Shown in pieces: positions 50,501-61,808 of a stretch of DNA of 64,000 nucleotides (position 1 is the first letter of the stretch; the number at the start of each line of letters is the position of its first letter). The stretch spans positions 682,001 through 746,000 of the forward strand of contig JALQBC010000015.1 of assembly GCA_023375675.1 (NCBI GenBank). Direction: 5' to 3'. The translations under genes were made by a program, and so were the position numbers. This stretch comes from Cytospora piceicola. Taxonomy: Eukaryota; Ascomycota; Sordariomycetes; Diaporthales; Cytosporaceae. Below the pieces are notes generated by a model that saw nothing but the letters and a program-made list of their open reading frames with translations, did no database searches and had not been told where the DNA came from.

Positions 50501-50912
50501 CGCGAGAGCGCTTACTGTGACAAAACCCCTTTTTTCAATAGACGTACACCGCCGTGCACGCTGTATATGTAAATCTGTAAAGCCGTTTAGAGACATTTTA
50601 TTATTCTAACCTAGTTAAGACCCTAACTTCTTGATCGATTGATTGATTTAACTTGATTGATTTGACTCGATCGATTTGACATAATCGAATTGACTTAATG
50701 ATTTGATATAATCGAATAGACTTGATCGATTAGACTTAGTCGATTTGACTTGGTTGATTTGACTTGGTCGTTTTGACTTTACTTCGTTAATTCGATATTT
50801 AATTGATTCTGTTAGTCTTGAGTATTGTCTAAGTGCATAATCAGGCTAAATTTGCGGGAAGGAGTATACGTATTAAGGAAGATGGGGTTTTGTCACAGTA
50901 AGCGCTCTCGCG
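50501..50912. mobile_element. MITE-like element with 29-bp perfect inverted repeats
   Basis: The 29 bases at 50501-50529 are the exact reverse complement of 50884-50912 (outer ends CGCGAGAGCGCTTA, inner ends TGACAAAACCCC). Weaker inverted similarity continues outward for about 15-20 bases. The ~350-bp interior is AT-rich with no coding capacity and holds a TTGATCGATTTGACTT-like minisatellite. A TA on the outer side of CTGTGACAAAACCCC on both ends could be a target duplication of a Tc1/mariner-like insertion, but the symmetry continues past it. It is non-autonomous, and no transposase is present in the window. Confidence 0.6.
50632..50790 (+). repeat. Imperfect minisatellite (GATYGATTTGACTT-like)
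   Basis: About ten degenerate units of roughly 13-16 bp built on TTGAYTTGATYGATTTGA lie inside the inverted-repeat element. Confidence 0.75.
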
Positions 50913-51022
50913 TACTATACTGGTCCCGATTTCTAAGACGATATCACACCATCTCCAAGAACTGTTCAGAGTGGTGGTCTCTTCTAACCATTCAACTCCA
51001 CCTCACCATTACACAGGCCAAC

Positions 51023-51838
51023 ATGGTGAGCATAATCCTCATTCCAGGTTCTTTTGCCCCTCCCGCTATCTTTTCAGCGTTGGCACGTAAACTGGCCGCA
51101 TGCGGGATTGCCCCAGTCGTAATAGACCTCCCGTCCATTGGCCGGCGAATTGGAGAGCCACCAGCATCGATGCAGGATGATGCGGACAAGATTACAAGCA
51201 TAACATCTGAGCTTCTGGATGAAGGCCAGGAAATAATCATCATGGCACATTCGTATGGAGGCATTCCAGCCACCCAAAGCCTTGAGAATCTGTCATCTGC
51301 GGCTCGGCATCGCCTGGGCAAAGCCGGTGGTGTTAAGAAAGTGGTGTACCTTAGTGCTGTCGTGGCTCCAGTTGGAAAGTCCAACTGGGATTTGTTTGGT
51401 GATAATTTACCACCTTTTGTGCATGTCCAAGTAAGTTCTTCCTGGATCCGCCCACCTTTGTCCATCAAAGCTGTTGCTGAACACACGAAGGATGATTATA
51501 TGAGCATCGAACCAATCGCCAACGCACCCCTTACTTTCTCGGATCTACCAAAGAACGAGGCTCTCGACTGGGCAAAACTGATGCTCGAACACTCCACAGC
51601 AAGCTTCAAGGAAAACTTGGCTTATGCGGGTTATAATGATGTGGAAGTTCACTATATCATTTGTGAAGACGATATGATCGTTCCGGCAGAGTACCAGCAT
51701 GCAATGATTGAGACAGCTGAGAGTTCAAGCAGACGTTCAGTGGTTAGATATAGTATCAAGAGTGGGCATGTTCCCATTCTAAGCCAGCCCGATAGTGTAG
51801 TGGAGATACTGAAGCGGGTCATTGGCGTGGCGAAATAG
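51023..51838 (+). CDS. Alpha/beta hydrolase (EstA/AB_hydrolase_6-like, cluster gene)
   Basis: A 251-residue alpha/beta-hydrolase after removal of a hidden intron. An in-frame 60-nt segment (51431-51490) begins with a perfect GTAAGT and ends in AAG. Removing it joins PPFVHVQ to DDYMSIEPIA, which matches the family pattern, whereas reading through adds a 20-residue insert. The nucleophile is S77 in MAHSYGG, the acid is D196 or D197 in CEDDMIVP, and the base is H229 in SGHVP. MVSIILIPGSFAPPAIF is the usual N-terminal strand and oxyanion region. There is no signal peptide. It is tail-to-tail with the PKS (504 bp apart). It may hydrolyse, release or cyclise the polyketide, but the substrate is unknown. 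Confidence 0.85.
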   Translation: MVSIILIPGSFAPPAIFSALARKLAACGIAPVVIDLPSIGRRIGEPPASMQDDADKITSITSELLDEGQEIIIMAHSYGGIPATQSLENLSSAARHRLGKAGGVKKVVYLSAVVAPVGKSNWDLFGDNLPPFVHVQVSSSWIRPPLSIKAVAEHTKDDYMSIEPIANAPLTFSDLPKNEALDWAKLMLEHSTASFKENLAYAGYNDVEVHYIICEDDMIVPAEYQHAMIETAESSSRRSVVRYSIKSGHVPILSQPDSVVEILKRVIGVAK

Positions 51839-52342
51839 AGATGACAGGAGTGCTTTCTGGCGGGAGAGTTTTATCCCTACGAGGGGAGAAAAAGAGGGTT
51901 TCCTACGAGTATCAAGGTCTATTATGTTACCAAGAAACACCGGGATGGACGACACCAACATGAAGAGAAACCCTAGAAAGCCTTGCAATGTGACTCACGC
52001 GCTGCGCCGCGCTGCCTGTGCCGACGACCACAGCCTTTTTCGAATAGACGTGACATGAGGCCACAATTCAATGGCGTATATTGAGTCGTTTTGAAAGCTA
52101 GTGTCTCCTTCACAGGATGAACCTCACCCTCAGGCGAGGTGGGAAACTGACTCATCATTATTCAAAACGCGAGTCTGATCAAGCTTTCAGACCTAGCTGA
52201 CTATAAACGTGACGCTTCCGCCACGATGAAATGAAATTTTGACATCACCAGTCCTGGTTATGGTGAATTGACTCGTTGCTAATCAGATTCAGTCATTTTG
52301 CCGCTTCCTGGCACAATTCCATGATCCTTTCGGTTGAGACTG
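51839..52342. other. Convergent intergenic spacer
   Basis: About 500 bases between the 3' ends of the hydrolase and the PKS. I see no gene or repeat. Confidence 0.6.
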
Positions 52343-55300
52343 TCACCTCCCAGTCCCTAGGCCCTTCTTTAAAATCGCTTTGCTCAATGATGCGAGAGTC
52401 TTGGCAGCTATCACCTCCAGCGTTGCTATTTCAACGCCAAGCTCCGTCCTCAGCCAATTTCGGAACTCCATGGCTACGAGAGAATCGATTCCGTAGTCGG
52501 CTAGTGGGCGATCTGAGTCGATTCCGTCGCTTAGTCCGAGGCTTTGTGTGATCCTGTCATTGACTTCAACACTCAGTATCCCGAGAAGTGCCTGGTCGTT
52601 TGCTCCCCCTTCCGGCTTTGCCTTGAATGCAGTACGTAGTACTGACATGTTATCACTAGTATCATCTAGTGAAGCTGCCTTTAAGGAGACTGTTTCCCGA
52701 AGCATCCTGAAGCGAGCATCCAGTTGAGCTGGTGATTCCTTGGGTAGTGGTACCGGAATGCCTGTGATGATCTGGTACGATCTTCTAGAGTCTGAGAAGT
52801 CTATCCTCTGGTGAAGAATCGAGAGGCGGAGGATCTTGCGCAGATGGAGCTCGTTGATTGGAGCCCATCCTTGAGCCAGCAAGCGCTTTGCAAGTGCTTC
52901 CCTATTGTTCACGTATCCGACATCCTCCACGACACCTAGGTCTACCGAGCAGGCCGGTAAGCCGAGTGAATTTCGATATGTTGCAAAAGCATCGAGGAAC
53001 GAATTTGCAGCACTGTAATTCGCCTGACCTTTCTGGCCAATAACGCCACAGATACTAGAAAGCAAGGTGAAAAAGTCGAGCTTGGCACCATGATTGAGGC
53101 AGGCATGGTGCAGGTTCCAAGCCCCTTGAACCTTTGGACTCAAGGCAGCTCGGAACTCATTCTGAGTCATCGAGTTGTACATTTTATCCTTTGCTATATC
53201 AGCAACGTCCCTTGTATACTGGTGCTTTGCTTACCTTGAGAACCATTGCACCGTGGACAATCCCACGCACGGGCACTGGAGAGCAATCGAACAATCGATC
53301 CACGTCCCCCATTTTTGTCACGTCACCAGTGATGAGAATGATCTTGGCACCAGTGGCTGCGATATCAGCGGCAACCTTCTTGGACTTCTCGTCTTCAAAA
53401 GACGATCGAGACATGGCAATAAGGCATTTGGCTCCTTGTTGAGCAAGATAAATGGCCATGCTTCCACAGATCCCTTTCAAACCCCCGATAATAATATATG
53501 AGCCATCGGGATCTAAATTCAAGGCTGGGATTGCTTTGCGAACCTAAAAGGTAAAGAAGATGGTAAGCTACCCGGAGTGCGCAGTCACCATAGCACAGTA
53601 AGGACATACCGGTACGATAGGGCTTTTATGACCATCCCTCGTCACAACGATCTTCCCGATGCTATGGCCAGTGCTGAGAAATCTGAACGCCTCTTGTGGC
53701 TCTTCGAAACCGAAGGTTTTGCTGATGACAGGCTTTACTTGACCCTTCTCGAACATGCTCATAATCTGCGATAATAGTCTAAGAAATGAAACAGCCTGTC
53801 AGTAAAGATCGCGGACCACATCAAATTTGAGACTTGCCTGAACTTGCATGCCGACGAAATTGACTCGTGTGACATATCGACGGCGCGGTATGACGCGTTG
53901 CGACCAAATGGTTCCATGGAAATGCTGGCCTTTTCCAAGATGTCCCTCTTCCCAAGCTCTATGAATGTACCACCAGTCGCAATGCACTGCCACGAGGCAT
54001 GCAGCATCTCCCCAGAGAGAGTGTTGAGGATAATATCAACGCCTCTCCCTTCCGTCTCCTCCATCAGAGCTGTCGAGAAATCTGTGCTCCGGGATGAGAA
54101 TATTCGATCAGGCGACAGATTATATTCTGCGGTCAAAAATGCTCGCTTCTCTTCGTTGCCCACTGTTGCGTAGATTTCGGCGCCGAAATGGATACAGAGC
54201 TGGATTGCAGCGATACCGAGCCCTCCAGCCGCCGAGTGAATGAGTACGCTTTGCCCTTTCCGAATTCCGGCTACTTCTGTAAGCGAATAAAGTGCCGTAG
54301 AATAAACCGTATTGAGTGTAGACGCTGCTTCGAATGAGATGCTGTCTGACAAGGGAAGCGCCTCGCCGTCAGCATTGCACTGCACGCGATTTGCGAAACA
54401 GCCTTTTCTGTTAGCCAAGACTCTTTGGCCAACGTAATAATTGCCTGCGCCCTTTCCTAGTCGTCGGACTGTTCCCGCGCCATCTAAACCAAGTAACTGC
54501 TCGTCCCCAGGAATGATTCCCATCACGATGGCCAGGTCTTTGAAATTCAGCGATACGGCATGGATGTCGACTTCAATGTGTCCATCGGGAAGCGGGGTTG
54601 TGTCGGCGGAAGTTTCGACATAACACAGACTTTTAAGTGTGCCAACTCTGTCACTGACCAAGTGGACATAAGGCTCGTGTTCGAATAGAGGGATGTCCTC
54701 CGGCTTTCCCTGTTGGTGATCAATCATCGCTTGTGTGTTCACGAAGTCATCAGGAACAACTCGCTCAATATGGATGATCCCGGCCCTTTCGACGAACTCG
54801 TTATCGCCAGTCATCACGGTTCCAGTTTCGGTCTTGGTCAATCGGTCGAGAATATGATGGATCGCCTTGAATGTTGAGTTTCCTGTGCAGTGTTCGACGT
54901 CTAGAGTCATGAAGATAGTCTGAGGACTCTCGTTCCTGATCGAGCGTGCGAACCCTTGAACAAGGCTGTAGCCTGGATTTTGAACTGTCATCTGTGCGTT
55001 GGTCGTCACCCATAGAACTCGGCAGTCTATGGATAGTAACCTTTGAAGACTCTCCCACTGTGTCTGGTCAATCTCAGACAGCACAGGGCTGAAAAGCTCA
55101 TCAAGAATCAGGAGTGTGCTTCCAGGCTCTACATCGGCAAAAGGAGTATCATGGCAGTTGATCTCCCAACCGAACTCCCGAACGGCATCGATAACGGCAT
55201 CGGCCCTGTCGTTCTGATTTCTGTGGAACTGCAGCAGCTCAACATTCTTCTCTTGGGGGTGTGCGTCTTTGTCTATGATGCCGAAGAAAATGTTGCCCGA

Positions 55301-58300
55301 AGAATCCTTTGCACAAAGTGTCTTTGAAAACTCAATGTCGTGTAAACCTTCTGGGGTATAGGACTGTGTACTTCTATCGTAACGCGCAGATAGGATTTCC
55401 TCCTCTGTGGAGGTGCTATTCACACCAGGAGGTGCCTCCAATGCCTTCTTGATAATCAGATAGCTAGGCCTCCGAAGGGATTCAAGCAAGCCGCGGCTCC
55501 GAGATATCAAGATATCAGTCGTTATAAGTACATCAAAAGTGGCTTCAAGTATTCGACCACTAGTGTCATTAATCATTTGCACATCTGTGTTGTGCATCCC
55601 TTGATATTTCGTGCTAGCCGCCGCAAAGGCTTCCTCTAAGTCGAATTCGAGATACACGTGACTCGACGCGTTTCTTGCGAGTGCATCCACCTCGTGAGTT
55701 CCATAGTGACCATGCCATAGGCTATCAGACTGATAGCCTGTGCTATGCTCAAGTATTTGTGCGTCAGGGTGCTTGAATGCAATCATATCCAGCAGCTTGT
55801 GAACGAGTTCAGCCGCGGGGACGGTTCCAGGGCACAATGTATCCCATCCAAGGGGGGAGGAAACATCTGGCTCCCAAACGCTGTGACAGTACATAGACGT
55901 TTTGGCCTGTTTCCTTTCAGCATCCAAGCCCTGGTACCGAAGGCCCTTCATTTGGAATAGAAGCTGGTGCGTTTTCTGATCATATGCGGACACGCTCGAT
56001 GCATAAGACCGCGCATCACGAGGATTGCCGACGCCTATCCATTCAGATGCAGACGTTGCTATAGCGGTCTTCGTCTCACCACTTTGCGCCGGTATAATCA
56101 ACTCATAGATCATATCTGGCACTAGTATCATGTCTACCGCTGTTTTATCGCCGGCCCAGATGGAACCCGCAACGGCTTGGAAGCATGCGTCAATGCTCGT
56201 GGGATGCAGCGGGTAAACTGATTGGCGTGATGGTGACGATATGCCTTCAAATGAGAGTATTGATCGACTTTTTCTTGAGCCCAAAGTCGATTCGACAAGC
56301 AGCGACTTCTGAAAGCTTGGCCCAAATCGATACCCCACGTCGCTCATGATTTTGTACCACGCGCTTGTTGGAGTGGCGAGTTCAAATTCCTTGACATCGC
56401 AATCATTTGCAGCCCGCGGCACAGAAGATTGGTGTGTCCGGATGAGTCCATCGCAGTGTTGGTTCCATATATCATCCTCTAAAGAGTAGACGACAAAGCG
56501 CAGCCATCCTTTTTCCGCAGCAGACCCTGGCGTCAGAGTCAACATGATCTTCTGGTATGAGCCAGCATCTCCTAACGTTATGGCTTTCCAGAATCGGCAA
56601 TTCCGTAATTGGTATTCGGCCTGATTCACGGATACATCAGGCTGAAGCTTGCCGGTTGCTTTCTGCATCTGAAATGCGGCTTCTATGGCCATGGACAAGT
56701 ATCCCGCAGCAGGGAAAACAATGGTTTCGCCAATGCGGTGGTCTTTCAGCCATGGTACATCCTCCACCCGAAGTACCTTACTCCATATCGGCTGGTGCCA
56801 CGGTGTCCCAAGAATTTTACTTCCCAGAAGATCGTGATGGACAAACTTTCGGAACCGCCAGTCTTTACTGGAAGAGCTTTCGTGCCAATATTTAGTCGAA
56901 TGATTCCAGCAGTAGTTGGGAAGGTCCACAATTGTTGATGGAGAATAACCGCTGTTGTCAAAATTGAATCGGTGGACTTTCATGGATGAGCCCCTGATGA
57001 ACAATTTTCCAAATAAGTCACCCAACGCCCTCAAAGCATCTGGACCTCTCTTCCATGCATGTGCATACTCGGCGTTGCATTGAACAAAACTCATGATCTG
57101 TTCGATTGGTCCCGATAGACTGTTACTTGGGCTGATTTCGATCAGCATATCAAGCGACTCCTGCAACATGTCCTGTACCGCGTCGTTGAAGAGTACCGGG
57201 GACACCATATTCTGTTCCCAGTATGTAGCTCCATTCAGTTCGGAGACTCTCCCCCCCTTGACTGAGGAGTACATGGAAACGTGACTTGCACTTCGAGGTG
57301 TCCAATCACAATTCTCGTCCAGAGCTTTCCGGTATGCTATAGCGACCTGGTCCATGTGGCTCGAATGGTAGGCTGCATCAACGCGAAGCAATCTGGCGAA
57401 ATGCCCTTCATGTTTGAGTACTTGTTCCAGCTCAAGTAGTTCTCGGCGAAGACCGGACAGGGTGATACTCGTCGGACTGTTGATGCATGCAACTTGAACA
57501 CAGGGCCATCCAGAGAGATAAGCCTTAACCCCTTTTGGCCCCAGCCCTACAGCCATCATGCCGAGGGATGAACCATACTTGGCATTATTTGTTGCTTTGC
57601 CGCGATAGTACGCAACTTTGATAGCTTGTTGCGGGGTCAAGAAACCGGCGGCTACAGCTGCTGCAACCTCCCCAGAGGAATGGCCTGCGACACTATGGTA
57701 TATCACATTGGAACCGTCGAGTAGGGCGAGGATACCTAACTGGAGGGCGGTTATTAGAGTTTGGGATAGCTCGGGATTTCTGTAATGATCTTCGCTCCGT
57801 CCTTGAGAGAGTTCCTCAATAATCGACCACGCCGGACCATCTTCGAGGCTGCCTAGGACTCCATCTAGCTCTTCCAACAGGCTCTTCGCCACTGGAAACG
57901 TTGAGATGAGCTGTTGGCCCATTTGTGGCCACTGAGACCCTTGTCCCGCAAAGATCAGGCCGATCTTGGGTGGAGAAGTCGCCCTCTTGCCCTGGACTAG
58001 CAACTTGGCAGAGACCTCGTTCTTGCTGGTTGAGATGTAGCCGCGGTAGAAATGACGAGTCCTCTTCTCTGAGAGAGTGTATGCTACATCTCGAAGGTCT
58101 ATTTTGACTCCAGGATAGGCGAGATGCCGGTCTAAAGCAGCGACACTGGCCTGTAATGATTGCTCATCATTCGCTGAGAAGACCAGAAGATATGGTCTAG
58201 AGTAGGTCTGCTGATCAAAGAAGAAATCGCTTGTGTAGGAGGTGACATGATTCGCCAGATCTCCCACGGATTCCACGATCACATGGGCGTTAGAGCCACC

Positions 58301-59655
58301 ATATCCGAAGGAATTGACTCCTGCCCTCTTGACACCTTGTGGCGCGTCCCAAGGAGTCGTTGCACGAGAAGGTTGAAGATTAATGGCATCGAAATCGATC
58401 TTTGGATTAGGCGTAACGAAGGTGGGGTTACCGGGGATTATACCGTGTTCCATGGCAAGTAAGACCTTAAGAAGGCCTGAGATGCCCGCAGCCGGCTCCG
58501 AATGGCCGATGTTGCTTTTCACAGAACCAATCCTTAGCGGGCTGGTTCTCGATTTCTGGGACGAGAAAATCGATCCCAATCCCGAAAGCTCGATGGCATC
58601 ACCGGCTTGTGTTCCAGTACCATGGCACTCAACATAGGCTAGAGACAACTGTCAACGAGGGTGTTCAGAAAATCGCACACATTGGATCACCCACAGGTAG
58701 CAGCAACATCCGATATGTTGGCATTTGAGTAAGCTTGTTGAATAGTTGCCGCCTGAGCCGCGGCATTTGGGCTTGCAATGCCTGCTGTCCATCCATCACT
58801 ACCTGTCGCTGTGCCCCGAATATTGCCACGTATCGGGTCTTCGTCCCTGACAGCATTTTCCAGCCGTTTAAGTAGCACCATATTCACGGCTTCAGCTTTG
58901 ATGTACCCATCTGCGTTTGCATCGAAAGAATGGCATAGGCCAGTCAATGATGCAGTGCCGTTGACGCTTAAACCATCCATCACATGGTCAGGACTCAGGT
59001 AGATATTACAACCGGCGACTATGGCTGCGTCAATCTCTCCAGTCTGGAGATAGCGGTTGGCAAGATCAACACCTATCAAGCTCCCCGAGCACGCAGTATC
59101 GACTGTCATGCTTGGACCTTTGATATTCAGCCAGTGGCTGATACGGTTGCTCAACATGGCCCTGCCCGTACCAAGGGTGGTGAATTGGGCGCGGTCTTCA
59201 GGATCGCGGCTCTGTATATCTCCGTAGTCGCAAGCATACGAGCCAACAAAACAACCCACTGCTTGGCCGCTCATCGCCTCCAATGGAACTCCAGCATTTT
59301 CGAGGCCTTCATACACAACTTCGAGAAGCTGTCGCTGCTGCGGATCCATAGCAATGGCTTCAGATGCTGGAAGTTTGAAGAATGAGGCATCCAGGTCGCG
59401 TGGATCGGCGTCGATGAACATACCCCCAGGGCTCGCCATAGTATTCCGCTTCGTTGAACCATCGTAATGTGTCTCAATCTCAAATCTTGTTTTGGGCGGC
59501 GTTCGCGAAGCAATTCCTCCTCGTTCAAGAAAATCCCAGAAGGCCTTCGCATTATTGCAAGAACCAGGTAGCCGACATGCCATCCCAATGATAGCAAGAG
59601 GCGTTTGTACATGACGCTTGCCATCATCTGGGCTTGATACACTCTTTGCGACCAT
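52343..59655 (-). CDS. Highly reducing type I polyketide synthase (KS-AT-DH-MT0-ER-KR-ACP)
   Basis: A 2,361-residue iterative HR-PKS in five exons: 59655-58695, 58638-53838, 53778-53610, 53543-53235 and 53188-52343. KS: C189 in DTACSGS, H326 in YVECHGTGT, H366 in SNIGHSEPAAG. AT: FAGQGSQWPQMG near 545, S641 in AGHSSGE. DH: H954 in LKDHRIGE, D1137 in HPTSIDACF. The methyltransferase slot (about 1260-1450) lacks the glycine-rich SAM motif, reading AQILEHSTGYQSDS at about 1280-1293. A structural pseudo-KR precedes ER (about 1650-1975; LNFKDLAIVMG, HSAAGGLGIA). KR: nucleotide loop GGLKGICG (1997-2004), LLSSICGVIG, Y2138 in GQANYSAAN. ACP: S2316 in GIDSLVAM. There is no thioesterase or reductase. 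The intron at 53779-53837 appears to use a GC donor. Confidence 0.95.
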
Positions 59656-61808
59656 GGTGGGCTCGGACTGGCCAGGGCTGCCGTCTGGTAACTCTTTACG
59701 GAAAATGAGTGATTAAGATTTCGAGAATGGGTATCAGCCCTGCAATAGGCTTTGACTCTAGAGACTTTGACTTCGGAAATCATTCGTGTCTGCGCACCGT
59801 TGTTGGGCTAGAACCCTGGAAACCCGAAAACGACTTCACACGTACTGTGAGTAATTGAAACAGGAAAAGCACAGCTAAACCATCGGAAACGCTTCACTCC
59901 TGCGGCCCGATACTGTCTTGACCGCATGTGGAAATTGTCACGGTGTATTATGTCAGATGGTGCCGTCAGCTCGGCTGTCAGATATTACGTGTCCGTGAGT
60001 GCGGTCTTACGGCACCCACCGCTGGCAGGGCGCTAAAATTGGGTTAGGTGCAACGGTTCAGAGCGGTCACTCTTTAAAACTTAATTTAGCCACTACACCC
60101 ACCCCACTTCCATATAGTTATCGAAACACCTATGTCTTAAAATACTAAGAAAAAGCGAAAATAAATTATATTAATTAAGCCTTAATATAAGAAATTAAGA
60201 TATATATTATAAAAATTAAATAAAGTTATTTATAAAATAAATATTAATAAAATAATAAATAAGTATAAAGTATTTAGTATAATTTAACTAGAGAACGGCG
60301 GTAAGACCGCTTGCCGAGAAGGCCTTTCGTTAAGAAGGATCGGAAACTTAATAACTAGATATACTACTTAGGCTGCTTTAAATCTAATAAAGTAACGCCT
60401 TTTAAATGTTACTTTATTATATCTTCTGTAGTTTTAAGTAAGCGAAATAATTAACTAATAAACTAACTTATTATTTATTATATTTATTAACTTATTTACT
60501 TACCTCTTTACTTATTAAATTATTAACTTACTAACTTACTTACTTACTTACTTACTTAATAACTAGAGTTATAACTGTATTTTTATATTTTATATTTGTA
60601 TTTATATATTTTTAAAAATATAAAAATACATGTATTTTATATTTATATTTCTAAACCTTTGTATTTATATTTATATTTATTTCTAAATCTTTATATTTTA
60701 TATTTTTATATTTCTAATATAGAAATATAAATACACTATATAAAATTATAAAGAACTATATAAAAGTAGAAATAACTATTATATTATTAAGTATTATAGT
60801 TATTATTATAAAAGTTCTTAAAGTATATTAATATCTATTTTATTTAATTTTTTATTTATATTTATATAAGTATATATCTTTATATTTTTGTATTTTTATA
60901 TTAAAAGTATAAAATATAAATATAAAAATATAAAATACATATTTATATTTATATTTATTTCCGACTCTTTATATTTATATTTATATTTATTTCCGACCCT
61001 TTATATTTATATTTTTATATTTTATATTTATATTTTTATATTTACATATATTCTATAACTCTGATAGTAAGCTTATTATAAAGGCTATAATTTAATTAAA
61101 TATACTGTTTAATAGCCTCTTTTTTAAAAATTTAAATTTAAGTAAGTACTTTTTAATTAAATTAAAATTCGAGTATATATCTTAGTTTAAACTTAAAGTT
61201 TTTAGTAAAGAGCCTTATCGTAAGCTTAAGCTTTATTATATGCTTTAAAGTAACCGTAAGCCTTCCGGTAAGTATTAAAAGCCTTATAATCTTTAGTTCT
61301 CTTAGCCGTTTAACGGTTAAAAACACTACTTTTAACAGCTAATCAGATCCTTTAAACAGGTGTTATAACGAATTAGTATAATGTAATTTGAAGCTAATTA
61401 GAATTAAAAACAGGTAATATAAATCTTAAGGGCAATAATTTCTGTATGCTCGCCCGCCTTGTAAAACAAACATTAACCTTCCTAACGGAAGGCATAACAC
61501 TACACCGCGGCTAACCTGCGCTGTCTATCTCCAGCGTAGCTTATAGTGACCTATGCACCTCCTTTAGGTACACTACCCGTGGGTCTGGCCCTCTAGTACA
61601 TAGACCCCCACGCCCCTGGAAGCAAAAGACGGGCCTACCCACGGACTTCTATCCCGCGGTAGATTCACATTACTGACGTTAGATCGCATTGAAAACAATT
61701 CCGCCAGTAGCCTCTCTGCATATTCTCGTTCCTACACCCGAGCTTTCTCTCAATCCGGACTGTTGAAGAATTTGATTCAAACCGCAGAAAGCCTGACTTG
61801 TATCTATC
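59656..61808. other. Divergent PKS/hydrolase promoter region split by an AT-rich island
   Basis: The first ~400 bases have normal composition and should carry the PKS promoter. Then follows the AT-rich island (60060-61430), then about 370 bases of normal composition before the transferase-like gene. That last part contains an imperfect GTGGGT/ACCCAC hairpin at about 61570-61645. No frame of 60 codons occurs between about 59790 and 61660. Confidence 0.7.
60060..61430. repeat. AT-rich, RIP-like island
   Basis: About 1.4 kb made almost entirely of A and T, with TpA runs, (TTAC)n at about 60535-60560, and three imperfect ~31-bp copies of TATTTATATTTATATTTATT ending in TTCYRAMYCT (about 60660, 60940 and 60970). 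Composition changes abruptly at both sides. It is typical of a RIP-mutated repeat. The original element is unreadable. Confidence 0.75.

Larger units (their letters stand above)
50204..51022. other. P450-hydrolase intergenic region
   Basis: About 820 bases that include the inverted-repeat element at 50501-50912. The remaining ~110 bases before the next start are the only obvious promoter space for the hydrolase, unless the element supplies it. Confidence 0.6.

Noticed and set aside
59998..60312. 10-bp inverted match GCGGTCTTAC at both ends of the PKS-side promoter
   Set aside because: Too short to call terminal inverted repeats.
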